A stretch of DNA of 64,000 bases from Tetragenococcus halophilus subsp. halophilus DSM 20339 (GTDB lineage Bacteria > Bacillota > Bacilli > Lactobacillales > Enterococcaceae), in assembly GCF_003841405.1 (NCBI RefSeq), contig NZ_PXYA01000002.1:186001-250000 (forward strand), read 5' to 3'. The notes under the pieces were generated by a model. That model ran no database searches. It worked only from the letters and a program-made list of their open reading frames with translations, and was not told where the DNA came from. This document shows, piece by piece, positions 44,859-53,099 of the stretch. The position numbers were made by a program, and so were the translations under genes. The number at the start of each line of letters is the position of its first letter. The stretch's first letter is position 1.

Positions 44859-44878
44859 CTAAGAAGGGATGACAGAAC

Positions 44879-45670
44879 ATGGATTTAAATTTAGCCAATA
44901 AAACCGTACTTATCACAGGTGGCGGTTCTGGTATTGGCTTAGCAACTGCTAAATCATTAAATGAAGAACAAGCAAGAACTGTACTATTTGATAAAAAATT
45001 CGACCAATTTCAAGAATCAGAATTTACCCATCCGCAACTAGTAAAAACCGTGACAGGCGATGTACGACATCCAGAGGAACTTGCTAAATTGCACCAAGAT
45101 TTAAAAACGCAGAATAAGGCTGTAGATATTATTATTAATTGTGCTGGTATTACCGGTGCACAAGGCGATTTTTCCGATATTTCATTGGAGGATTGGCAGG
45201 AAGTATTTGATATTAACCTTTTTGGCTCTGTGAATGTAACAAAAGAATTTCTTAGTGATTTGCAAGAGAAAAAATGGGGCCGCGTCCTTTTCTTAGCTTC
45301 TGAGGATGCAATGCAGCCTTATGATGATGAAATTCCTTATTGTGCAACCAAAGCGGGAATCTTAGCTTTATCTAAAGGTCTGGCCAAAACACTCGGGCCA
45401 CAAGGAATTACTTCAAATGCAGTTTCGCCTGCCTTTATCAATACGCCAATGACCGATAAGATGATGCAAAATCGGGCAGATGAACTAAATGTTTCTTTTG
45501 ACGAAGCGATTCAGTCCTTCTTAAAAGAAAGAAGACCCTTTATGACCAGTTCCAGACGTGGCTATCCAGAAGAAGTGGCTAATGTGATTACCTTCTTGTG
45601 TTCAGAAAAAGCCAGCTTTGTCAACGGTGCAAACTACCGTGTGGATGACAATTCAGTAGGAACGATTTAA
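44879..45670 (+). CDS. Short-chain dehydrogenase/reductase (classical SDR)
   Basis: NAD(P)-dependent oxidoreductase, 263 residues. The cofactor motif TGGGSGIGLA, the acidic residue in LFDKKF (favours NAD), NCAGITG, and the catalytic set Ser in FLASEDA, Tyr and Lys in YCATKAG are all visible. The tail (FLCSEKASFVNGANYRVDDNSVGTI) has the usual substrate-loop end. It starts 20 bp after the kinase gene with AAGGGATG. The substrate is unknown; it could act on a sugar alcohol made in the same operon. Confidence 0.9.
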   Translation: MDLNLANKTVLITGGGSGIGLATAKSLNEEQARTVLFDKKFDQFQESEFTHPQLVKTVTGDVRHPEELAKLHQDLKTQNKAVDIIINCAGITGAQGDFSDISLEDWQEVFDINLFGSVNVTKEFLSDLQEKKWGRVLFLASEDAMQPYDDEIPYCATKAGILALSKGLAKTLGPQGITSNAVSPAFINTPMTDKMMQNRADELNVSFDEAIQSFLKERRPFMTSSRRGYPEEVANVITFLCSEKASFVNGANYRVDDNSVGTI

Positions 45671-45690
45671 CTTAATTAGGAGGAAATAAC

Positions 45691-46473
45691 GTGAAATATT
45701 ACGATCAGCACCTGCACACTTTTTTATCTTTTGATTCCAAAGAGATCTTTGAAAATTACCTATTAAATAAACCGCCCTATTTTGTGGCTACCGACCATCT
45801 AGATTTGCGTAATCCAGGGGATAACTTTCAAGATGATATTCCTGATTATGATAAGTTAGCACAAAAGTTAAGCGAATTAGAAGCTAATTATCCGACCACT
45901 TTTTTAAAGGGTGTTGAAATTGGCGTTGTTCCCGGTCAAGAAGAACAAATTAATGCTTATCTTAACGATCACCCTTATGACTTAAAGCTGTTAAGTATTC
46001 ATCAAAATGGGAAATTTGACTATATGGATGATGTCGTTTTGAGTAAAGACAAATATAAAGTTGCTAAAATGTACTTTGACCAAATGGCGCAAGTTTTAGA
46101 TACTTTTTCAGGGGCACAAATTTTAACTCACTTTGAATACGGTCTTCGTCGACTTGATTTTACCGCAGAAGACTTAGAAGAACACTTTGAAAAAGAATTA
46201 ACTACTATTTTGAAAAAAGTCATTCAAAAAGAAATGGCGTTAGAAATCAACGCAAAAAGTTTTGGTTATTATCAAAATGCCAATCTTTATCGCTATATTA
46301 TCCCACTGTATAAAAGCTTGGGCGGAACATTTTTCACTTTAGGCTCAGACGCCCATCAGGCTAGTGACTATGAAGCACTTTTTCCTGAAATGTCAGGTTT
46401 ATTAAAAGAATTCGGTATAAACTTTCTAGTAACTTTCCAAAAAAATGACCGTTTTCTGACAGAGTTGCCTTAA
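45691..46473 (+). CDS. PHP-domain hydrolase (histidinol-phosphatase-like)
   Basis: PHP-family phosphoesterase of 260 residues with metal motifs YYDQHLHTFLSFDS, VATDHLD, GVEIGVV, SIHQNG, LTHFEYG and GSDAH. It resembles HisK-type histidinol phosphatases, but no his gene is near, so another phosphate ester is likelier, fitting the upstream fructosamine kinase and SDR. The start is a GTG at 45691 behind AGGAGG. Last gene of the operon before a shared terminator. Confidence 0.85.
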   Translation: MKYYDQHLHTFLSFDSKEIFENYLLNKPPYFVATDHLDLRNPGDNFQDDIPDYDKLAQKLSELEANYPTTFLKGVEIGVVPGQEEQINAYLNDHPYDLKLLSIHQNGKFDYMDDVVLSKDKYKVAKMYFDQMAQVLDTFSGAQILTHFEYGLRRLDFTAEDLEEHFEKELTTILKKVIQKEMALEINAKSFGYYQNANLYRYIIPLYKSLGGTFFTLGSDAHQASDYEALFPEMSGLLKEFGINFLVTFQKNDRFLTELP

Positions 46474-46485
46474 AAAATTCATAAT

Positions 46486-46516
46486 AAAAGCAGGAAGTTT
46501 TTGGCTTCCTGCTTTT
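46486..46516. terminator. Bidirectional terminator
   Basis: Perfect 12-bp stem AAAAGCAGGAAG / CTTCCTGCTTTT between the PHP gene and the convergent small ORF. Confidence 0.85.
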
Positions 46517-46517
46517 G

Positions 46518-46691
46518 TTATTCTTCTGTTTTTTCGACTCTTTCTTCGTCGATTTTCTCGGAATCAACAACATCATTTTTAGCGGCTTCTTTTTGGGCTT
46601 GTTTAAATACTTTTTCTTTTTCTTCTTTATAATCACTTTGACGTTGTGCGTATACTTCTTCTTTGCTTTTTTCTTTTTTGTCTTCTGTCAT
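46518..46691 (-). CDS. Highly charged 57-residue protein, unknown
   Basis: Short frame with a strong GAGGAGGG site before the ATG and a terminator directly after the stop. The product is almost entirely Lys/Glu/Gln/Asp (EDKKEKSKEEVYAQRQSD, EEKEKVFKQAQKEAAK), predicted as one long helix without hydrophobic core. Such composition is typical of small stress or unstructured proteins. No family recognised; not a shadow, because codons and signals are consistent. Confidence 0.65.
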   Translation of the reverse strand: MTEDKKEKSKEEVYAQRQSDYKEEKEKVFKQAQKEAAKNDVVDSEKIDEERVEKTEE

Positions 46692-46787
46692 GCAAATCCC
46701 TCCTCAGTTAATTTAGGGGTTTAGCTCTACTTTTACTATAAAGAATTTTTTTTATTTTGTAAAATATAACAACTTGAAAACGGTGTC

Positions 46788-46796
46788 TGTTATAAT
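46788..46796 (+). promoter_or_regulatory. Extended -10 promoter of the pRiA4b gene
   Basis: TGTTATAAT about 30 bp before the ATG at 46827; same element as at 43963. Confidence 0.6.
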
Positions 46797-46826
46797 GAAA
46801 TAAATACTGAAAGGATGTGTATTTTA

Positions 46827-47879
46827 ATGGCTTCTTTAGATGATATCATTGATAATTTTTTTCAAATGAAAATCACTGAACTTAATGACTATAATGAACA
46901 TATCGACGACCCTGCTAGCTTAGTAAAAATCATCGCTGAACTGACCGATAGAATGCAGGACACACAAGACTTTTCTGATAAAGGGCAACTTGAGCAATAT
47001 TATCTTACTGATCTACCTGAAAATATGGTTGTTTTTCCCGATGAAGTGCTTGCTATTCATGAAGTACTACTTGATTTTTACCAATTTCTGCAAGAAAACG
47101 GCTATTTAACAGCAGCTGTATACAAAGATCTATTACTCTTTTTGCAAAAAAATAAACATCGCTTTATCAATCGTATGCACGACAAGCAATTTTGGTCCCA
47201 GGAAAAAAGAACGAGCATGGAAAATCTTGATCAGGAAATGATGGATGCCATGCCGCCTGAAGTAAATGACCTTTTCCAAAGTTTAAACAATATCTTTCAA
47301 GAAGAAGCAAATACTGAGCAAAAAGATAATGTGATCGATTTTCCTTCCAACAAGGGAGAAAAACTAACAAATGCAGCGCCTTATGCCATTCAGCTGAGAA
47401 TCGACTTATTAGGCTTTAAACCACCAATTTGGCGGCGTGTATTGGTGCCTTTTGATTATACTTTAGCTGATTTGCATGAAGTCATTCAAACTTGTTTCGA
47501 ATGGGAAGATGAACATTTACACCAGTTTATCGTCGGCAGAATGTATTATGAACCTGCGGGAATGGATTTCGATGATTTTGGTGATTTTTTCACTGGCGAT
47601 ACTTCTTCTATAACTGTTGGAGAAGTCTTCGAACAATTTAAATCGATCGATTATATTTATGATTTTGGCGATGACTGGCAACATAAAATCAAATTTGAAG
47701 CAAATATCCCCTTTGCCGAATTGCCTAAAGCTAAGGGCGCATTAAGTACTGTCGAGCCTGAACAACTTCCAATTTGCCTTACTGGACGACAAGAAGCTCC
47801 TTTGGAAGATTCAGCAGGCCAAGAAGAATTTGCTCCTTTTGATATAGATAGAATCAATAAAAATTTATCGGATATTTGA
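46827..47879 (+). CDS. pRiA4b ORF-3-like domain protein with N-terminal extension
   Basis: The C-terminal half (about 185-330) is a pRiA4b ORF-3 (IS1096 TnpR-like) domain: YAIQLRIDLLGFKPPIWRRVLVPFDYTLADLHEVIQ, WEDEHLHQF, YIYDFGDDWQHKIKFE. The N-terminal 180 residues are helical and acidic and I do not recognise them. The start at 46827 is preferred because AAAGGA lies about 11 nt upstream; the ATG four codons earlier has no room for a site. The domain is often near mobile elements but has no known enzymatic role. Confidence 0.85.
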   Translation: MASLDDIIDNFFQMKITELNDYNEHIDDPASLVKIIAELTDRMQDTQDFSDKGQLEQYYLTDLPENMVVFPDEVLAIHEVLLDFYQFLQENGYLTAAVYKDLLLFLQKNKHRFINRMHDKQFWSQEKRTSMENLDQEMMDAMPPEVNDLFQSLNNIFQEEANTEQKDNVIDFPSNKGEKLTNAAPYAIQLRIDLLGFKPPIWRRVLVPFDYTLADLHEVIQTCFEWEDEHLHQFIVGRMYYEPAGMDFDDFGDFFTGDTSSITVGEVFEQFKSIDYIYDFGDDWQHKIKFEANIPFAELPKAKGALSTVEPEQLPICLTGRQEAPLEDSAGQEEFAPFDIDRINKNLSDI

Positions 47880-47925
47880 TTTTTTGAACAAATAAAATTG
47901 TTTTGTCGCACCGATCTTTACGCTT

Positions 47926-48039
47926 ATTGGCGCTAACTTTCTCTACTAGTCTCCAATAACTTGTCAATTGGTGGGACATCCAAGCTTTTGCCACCAATCC
48001 CTTTTCGATTGGCGGCACATTATCTGACTTAGCGCCAAT
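47926..48039. repeat. Tandem array of three 41-bp units (arms ATTGGYG / CRCCAAT)
   Basis: ATTGG starts at 47926, 47967 and 48008; CCAAT starts at 47953, 47994 and 48035, all 41 bp apart. Unit 2 pairs ATTGGTG with CACCAAT and unit 3 pairs ATTGGCG with CGCCAAT, a compensatory change; loop 18 nt, spacer 9 nt. The unit-3 loop contains TTATCTGACTT, also seen in the 42-bp array at 35452. The gap 47880-48137 holds this array and a terminator only. Confidence 0.9.
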
Positions 48040-48088
48040 ATCTTGTTATTTCAGATCTGCATTCTTTGGTTTAGCGTACTTAAGCATT

Positions 48089-48135
48089 AAAAAAGTTTCT
48101 GTACTATATTTTTCATATCATACAGAAACTTTTTT
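48089..48135 (-). terminator. Terminator of the nrnA operon
   Basis: Perfect 15-bp stem (AAAAAAGTTTCTGTA / TACAGAAACTTTTTT) directly after the nrnA stop; the arms give a T6 tail. Confidence 0.9.
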
Positions 48136-48137
48136 CT

Positions 48138-49094
48138 TTATTCATCTTTAGTAAAATCAAGGCAGACCTTTTGTAACTCTTCATAAAGCTTTTGTGCTTG
48201 CTCCAAGTCAGCTACATTGGCGCCACTAGCTAGCGCATGTCCACCTCCATGGTAACGTTTGGCGATTTCATTGATCGCAGGACCTTTAGAACGCATGCGC
48301 ACACGATAATAACCTTCCTTTTGTTGGACAAAAATCGCCCAAGCTAATACACCTTCAATAGCACCAGGCAGTGGAACAACCCCAGAAGTTTGTGCATCAG
48401 AAACACCAAATTCGTCTAACATTTCGGTACTAAAAGTTACTCGTGCAGCACCTGTTTTATCCATCTGTAGATTCTGATAAACATAACCCGATAAACGGGC
48501 GACATTACTTGAAATTTCTTCGATACGTCGATTTAACCCAGCGTAATCAAAACCAAAGTCAATCAAATCAGCTGCAATTCGTAAAGTATGAGAAGAAGAT
48601 GCTGGATACAAAAAACGTCCAGTATCTCCAACAATACCAGCATATAACAAACGTGCAGCGTCTTTTGTCATATGTAGTTCTTCTTTAAACATTTCCCAAA
48701 AATCTGCGATAATTTCACTACAGCTAGACGCATTATCTTGTACCCACATTAAATCACCATAAGGTTCATCGTTGGGATGATGATCAATTTTAATTAATTT
48801 AGTGCCTAAATTAAAACGATCGTCACTGATTCTTGGCGCATTTGCTGTATCAGTGACAATAACTAAAGCATTCTGGTAAGTAACGTCATCGATGGTTTGC
48901 ATGTCAGCCAAATATTCCAAGCCTTCTGAAGGCCCACCCACTTGATAAACTTTTTTTCCAGGAAAACTTGCTCGCAATAGTTCAGCCAAACCAACTTGTG
49001 AGCCTAGGGCATCGGGATCAGGGCGCTTGTGCCGATGAATAATAATTGTATCAAAAGCTTTAATTTCAGCTAAAATATCTTCTTGTACGCTCAT
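48138..49094 (-). CDS. nrnA: DHH-DHHA1 nanoRNase/pAp phosphatase (NrnA family)
   Basis: Degrades short oligoribonucleotides and 3'-phosphoadenosine-5'-phosphate. The 318-residue chain from the ATG at 49094 (GAGGAAC upstream) shows the DHH motifs HRHKRPDPDALGSQ, VTDTANAPRI, KIDHHPND and DNASSCSEII, and the DHHA1 substrate motif YHGGGHALASGAN near the end. The gene order ytkL-ytoI-nrnA is the same as in B. subtilis, and the three are spaced 6-19 bp apart, so they form an operon. Confidence 0.95.
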   Translation of the reverse strand: MSVQEDILAEIKAFDTIIIHRHKRPDPDALGSQVGLAELLRASFPGKKVYQVGGPSEGLEYLADMQTIDDVTYQNALVIVTDTANAPRISDDRFNLGTKLIKIDHHPNDEPYGDLMWVQDNASSCSEIIADFWEMFKEELHMTKDAARLLYAGIVGDTGRFLYPASSSHTLRIAADLIDFGFDYAGLNRRIEEISSNVARLSGYVYQNLQMDKTGAARVTFSTEMLDEFGVSDAQTSGVVPLPGAIEGVLAWAIFVQQKEGYYRVRMRSKGPAINEIAKRYHGGGHALASGANVADLEQAQKLYEELQKVCLDFTKDE

Positions 49095-49113
49095 CTTGTT
49101 CCTCTTTTCTAAA

Positions 49114-50445
49114 TTATGGACGTTCCATAACTTGGCAAACGACAATCGCTTTAGCTACTAATGAATTTTCGATAAAGACATTAATATCCAATTTAGCTGA
49201 ACGTCTACCTAGTTCTAAAATTTGTGGTTCTATTTTTAATTCACTTTCTAACTGAATTAAATGAAAATAATGTAAACTTACTTGTTCAATCCAAGCGTTC
49301 CGCCGATTATTCACATCCATCACTCGCTTAGTAACGTTTGCGATAACTTCATTTAACACACCAAATGAAATGGTCCCTAATTCATCCACCATTTGCGGTG
49401 TGACACCAAAGGTAAATTGCGGTGTTGATAATTTATTACCTTCAATATCTTGTTCGATCGATTGAATTTCGCCAGTAATTTGATCAGAAATCGTATCTGA
49501 TAATTGCGGTTGACGTTGCACTAACTGCATAGCTTTCATAACATCTTGCCGAGTGACAATACCCAGAAGTGATAAGTCATCTGCGACAACAGGCATAACC
49601 TCCAAACCATCCCAAATCATCTGGTGACTGACTGAAGCTACACTCATTTCTTTTTTTACTCTACGTGGGTCTTTAGTCATTACCCGCTCAATCAGTTGTG
49701 TATCAGCTTTTCCTAATACATCTTTGGCCGTGACAATCCCCACCACCCTTGTGTTTTTATTAACCACAGGATAGCGCGAGTGTTGGGCGGCATCAGAAAG
49801 TGCGCGATAATCTTTAATCATATCAGAAGTCGTTAAATAGCTGGTTTTTTCAAGCGGCATATAAATATCGCCCACCAATAAGATATCTTTTTTAATAAGT
49901 TGATCACTCATGGCACGATTTATCATACTTGCCACAGTGAAGGTATCATAAGTTGTCCGCAAAATCGGCAATGCCAACTGATCAGCTAACGCTCGAATTT
50001 CTTGTGAAGTATCAAAACCACCGGTAATTAATACGGGTGCACCTTCTTTAAGCGCTAATTTTTGCGCATCCAACCGATTACCGACAATCATCAAAGAACC
50101 AGGCGTGATGTAGCGTTGCATGGCCTCTTCAGTCATCGCTCCGATCACGAATTTATTTAAATCCTTTTCTAGGCCGTTAGCACCACCTAAAACGTCGCCT
50201 TCAATAATACGCACAACTTCTCCAAAGGTTAATCTTTCAATATGCTTTTTAAGTTTTCGTTCGATTCGAATCGTTCCCACACGCTGGATCGTGGAAACTA
50301 GTCCGATATTCTCAGCATCTTTGATTGCTCTATAAGCGGTTCCTTCGCTAACGTCTAAACTTTTAGCAATTCCTCGAACAGAAATTTTTTCGCCTACTTG
50401 TAAACTTTCAATGTGTGCCAAAATCAAATCATGTTTTGTCGCCAT
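49114..50445 (-). CDS. ytoI: YtoI-like protein: HTH + DRTGG + CBS pair + hotdog domain
   Basis: Multidomain cytosolic regulator-like protein of 443 residues. An N-terminal winged-helix/HTH (SVRGIAKSLDVSEGTAYRAIKDAENIGLVST) is followed by a DRTGG domain (about 75-185), a CBS pair (about 190-315: SRYPVVNKNTRVVGIVTAKDVLG, LEVMPVVADDLSLLGIVTRQDVMKA) and a C-terminal hotdog (4HBT-like) domain. The domain set and position between ytkL and nrnA match B. subtilis YtoI. The ligand is likely an adenosine nucleotide, which would fit with nrnA, but it is unproven. Confidence 0.92.
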   Translation of the reverse strand: MATKHDLILAHIESLQVGEKISVRGIAKSLDVSEGTAYRAIKDAENIGLVSTIQRVGTIRIERKLKKHIERLTFGEVVRIIEGDVLGGANGLEKDLNKFVIGAMTEEAMQRYITPGSLMIVGNRLDAQKLALKEGAPVLITGGFDTSQEIRALADQLALPILRTTYDTFTVASMINRAMSDQLIKKDILLVGDIYMPLEKTSYLTTSDMIKDYRALSDAAQHSRYPVVNKNTRVVGIVTAKDVLGKADTQLIERVMTKDPRRVKKEMSVASVSHQMIWDGLEVMPVVADDLSLLGIVTRQDVMKAMQLVQRQPQLSDTISDQITGEIQSIEQDIEGNKLSTPQFTFGVTPQMVDELGTISFGVLNEVIANVTKRVMDVNNRRNAWIEQVSLHYFHLIQLESELKIEPQILELGRRSAKLDINVFIENSLVAKAIVVCQVMERP

Positions 50446-50451
50446 TATTTT

Positions 50452-51132
50452 CTACACCTCAATTGCCTCTCCACTATTCATTACTTTTCCTACACTCGTT
50501 AATTGTTCTACAAATTTTTGCGGATCTTGTTTGATTTGTGGGAAAGTATTGTAATGAATAGGTACAACCGTCTTGGCTTTCAACCGATTAGCCGCACGAA
50601 GCGCATCCTCTGGTCCCATCGTAAAGTTATCGCCAATTGGCAAAAAGGCAACGTCAATATCATATTGTTCGCCTAATAAAGATAAGTCACTATAATCTGC
50701 TGTATCTCCAGCATGATAAATCGTTTTTCCTTCTGCTTGCAATAAAATACCAGCAGGTTCGCCCATATAGATCATTTGCCCATTTTCTTGATAACCAGAA
50801 CTATGTTGTGCATGGGTAAATTTCACGCGTCCAAAAGGAAAGTCATAGCCACCGCCAATATTCATGCCGTGAGTATTTTCAATCCCTTTACTAGCAGCAT
50901 AAGTACAAACCTCAGGTAAACCTATAACTGTTGCATTATTTTTCTTAGCGATCGAAACCATATCACCTATGTGATCATCATGTCCGTGAGTAATCAAAAT
51001 ATAATCCGTTTCAACGTCTTCAGCAGAGATATCCGCTAAAGGATTTTGTGAAATAAACGGGTCAAATAACAAACGAATGCCCTCATCCAATACTACAGAA
51101 AGAACAGCATGTCCATGATACGTGATCTTCAT
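50452..51132 (-). CDS. ytkL: UPF0173 metallo-beta-lactamase-fold hydrolase (YtkL)
   Basis: Metal-dependent hydrolase of the UPF0173 family, 226 residues. Ligands are visible in ILITHGHDDHIGD (HxHxDH), FTHAQHSSG, YHAGDTADYSD and VVPIHYNTFP. The N-terminus MKITYHGHAVLSV is invariant in the family. First gene of the ytkL-ytoI-nrnA operon; GAGGAG precedes its ATG. The substrate is not known. Confidence 0.93.
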   Translation of the reverse strand: MKITYHGHAVLSVVLDEGIRLLFDPFISQNPLADISAEDVETDYILITHGHDDHIGDMVSIAKKNNATVIGLPEVCTYAASKGIENTHGMNIGGGYDFPFGRVKFTHAQHSSGYQENGQMIYMGEPAGILLQAEGKTIYHAGDTADYSDLSLLGEQYDIDVAFLPIGDNFTMGPEDALRAANRLKAKTVVPIHYNTFPQIKQDPQKFVEQLTSVGKVMNSGEAIEV

Positions 51133-51281
51133 TTAAATCTCCTCACTTTATAATTTATTACCTACTCTTGTTTTAAAAAGTTATAACAGTATACACTCTA
51201 TATTGTAACAGATATCAAGTGATAAAAAAACAATGACGGGTGTAAGCCAAATCGTTTACAAGCTTAAAATTAAATAAGAAG

Positions 51282-51449
51282 TATAATGTTTTTTGACCTA
51301 AGTACAACGAAGGAAGGGCCAAATATTTAGCATTTGTCCCTAAGTTAGCTAAAGTAAGGGCCATTAGCAGAGCAACTGGTCCTAAGTTTAACAAAGAAGA
51401 GGCCATTCCCTAATCTTTTGGCCTAAAGTCAGACATAAGTAGGGCCAAA
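51282..51449. repeat. Tandem array of four 42-bp units, inverted relative to the 35-kb array
   Basis: Read on the minus strand, units start at 51449, 51407, 51365 and 51323, each exactly 42 bp, with TTTGGCC/AATGGCC left arms and GGGACAAA, GGACCAGT or GGCCAAA right arms. The second unit matches the 35326 unit at about 34 of 42 bases. The frame through it happens to be open (MASSLLNLG...), giving a 14-residue repeat, but stops in sister units argue against coding. It lies between the nagB terminator and the ytkL promoter region. Confidence 0.92.
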
Positions 51450-51476
51450 CCAGACTATATCGCTTCTCATCTCACC

Positions 51477-51510
51477 AAAAAAACGCACAGAATAAATTCT
51501 GCGCGCTTTT
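51477..51510 (-). terminator. Terminator of nagB
   Basis: GCGCAGAA / TTCTGTGC stem with T7 on the minus strand, 12 bp past the stop. Confidence 0.8.
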
Positions 51511-51521
51511 ACTATTTATCA

Positions 51522-52223
51522 TTATAATTTACTTGCAGCGTCTTTATCGATAATGACGACTACATCGTCGTGTTTTTGTAAAACACTGGCCGGTAAGTCT
51601 TCTGTCACTTTTCCGTCGATCATGCCTTTAATCGCTTCAGCTTTCGCTTCTCCAAAGGCCATTAAAATGATTTTTTTACTTTTCATAATGGATTGAATGC
51701 CCATAGTCAATGCTCGAGTCGGCACATCTTCTACCTTGTCAAAATAACGTTTATTAGCGTTAACTGTTGATTCAGTAAGCTCAACAACATGTGTCGTTGC
51801 TTCAAAGGAAGTTCCTGGCTCATTAAAGCCGATATGTCCATTTTGACCAATCCCTAAAACTTGGATGTCGATCGGATTAGCGGCAATAATATCATCATAA
51901 CGTTGGCATTCTGCATCTAAATCTTGTGCTTTACCATTTGGAACATAAGTTTTTTCAAATGGTTTATGATTAAATAAATGTTGATCCATAAAATAGCGAT
52001 AGCTTTGTTCGTTATTGCCATCCAAACCTACATATTCATCTAAATTCACAGACACTTTATCAGAAAAATCCATCTCACTTTCAATCATGTAGTTATACAT
52101 TGTTTCTGGTGTGCTACCTGTTGCTAAGCCAAAAGTATCAGCGCCATTTGCAACGCCATCTTTGATGATTTCAAATGCTTCTTTGCCACCCTCATCGGCA
52201 TTTTTCACGCGAATAACATCCAT
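51522..52223 (-). CDS. nagB: Glucosamine-6-phosphate deaminase
   Basis: Converts glucosamine-6-phosphate to fructose-6-phosphate and ammonia, the last step of amino-sugar use. The 233 residues from the ATG at 52223 (GGGAGA upstream) match the short Bacillota form. Motifs: [41 protein letters not shown], and [19 protein letters not shown]. It follows the truncated mtlD by 90 bp on the same strand. The GH3 hexosaminidase at 22975 could feed this pathway. Confidence 0.96.
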   Translation of the reverse strand: MDVIRVKNADEGGKEAFEIIKDGVANGADTFGLATGSTPETMYNYMIESEMDFSDKVSVNLDEYVGLDGNNEQSYRYFMDQHLFNHKPFEKTYVPNGKAQDLDAECQRYDDIIAANPIDIQVLGIGQNGHIGFNEPGTSFEATTHVVELTESTVNANKRYFDKVEDVPTRALTMGIQSIMKSKKIILMAFGEAKAEAIKGMIDGKVTEDLPASVLQKHDDVVVIIDKDAASKL

Positions 52224-52313
52224 AAAATAATCTCCCTCGTCCGTATTTTTGGTATAAACCAATTTTAGCACGGACTTTTATAAAAAACAAGATTATACGT
52301 TAACCATTTCACA

Positions 52314-53097
52314 TTAGCTATTTCTTACTTTTTCAACGATTTGGGCCACAAGTGTCGGTTCACTTAAGTTCGTTACCTCTTGGATCACTTCGGTCATTGT
52401 TTTTTCTTTTAACATTTCTTGTAAGCGCACGCTTTCTTCATCCTCGGGGTCATCGTATTGTAGGATCATCGCCACAACATCAACCAAAGCTTCATAAGAA
52501 AGTCCGTAATCTTTTGCTTCACGAATGGGACGAATAAAGCGTTCGTCATAACCTAGTTTTCGAATAGGTGTACGTGCTACTCGCGTAATATCATCTGAAA
52601 TATAAGGGTTTTTAAAACGATCGATAATTTTTTGAATATATTGTTCATGTTGCGGACGCTCAAACTGCCACTTAGCGATTAATAAATCGCCAGTTTCTTG
52701 TAAAACAGCCTTTAATTGATCCAATACTTTCCTATCTGCAACAGCTTCGCCAATAGTAGTATAGCCATAAAAAGCCCCTGTATAGGCAGTTGTCGCATGA
52801 CCAGTATTTACTGAAAATAGTTTGCGCTCGATGTAAGGCGCTAAATCAGACACATAACCTACATTATTCAAACGAATCTGTTTTGCCTTACTTTGTGTAT
52901 CATCTACTAACCATTCACTAAAAGGTTCAACAGAAACAAACAAAGGATCTTCATGTTGTTGAATAGGTACAATTCTATCCACAGCTGCATTAGGAAAGCC
53001 TACATAGCTATCGACATAATCCATATCATCTGCAGATAGAAATGGCTGAACTTTATCCAGTAAAAACTGACTACCGCCAATCATATTTTCACAGGCA
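52314..53097 (-). pseudogene. mtlD: mtlD (mannitol-1-phosphate 5-dehydrogenase), 5' end lost
   Basis: The reading frame encodes the C-terminal two-thirds of MtlD: ACENMIGGSQFLLDKV, YVDSYVGFPNAAVDRIVP, VSVEPFSEWLVDD, the catalytic helix with Lys in ERKLFSVNTGHATTAYTG and the tail EKVRNS. The N-terminal Rossmann domain (about 125 residues with the NAD motif) is missing: homology starts at about 53097, just inside the end of an IS200-type element, and is not found beyond the element either. An in-frame TGA precedes ACENM. No other mannitol genes are near. The remainder could still be translated from an internal ATG but cannot bind NAD. Confidence 0.9.
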
Positions 53098-53099
53098 AA

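Noticed and set aside
45691-46473. Histidine biosynthesis gene hisK
   Set aside because: The PHP motifs allow it, but no his genes are in the neighbourhood and the operon context is sugar-related.
51215-51406. Open frame MASSLLNLG... of 63 residues
   Set aside because: It is a by-product of the 42-bp repeat array; sister units contain stops and there is no ribosome site.
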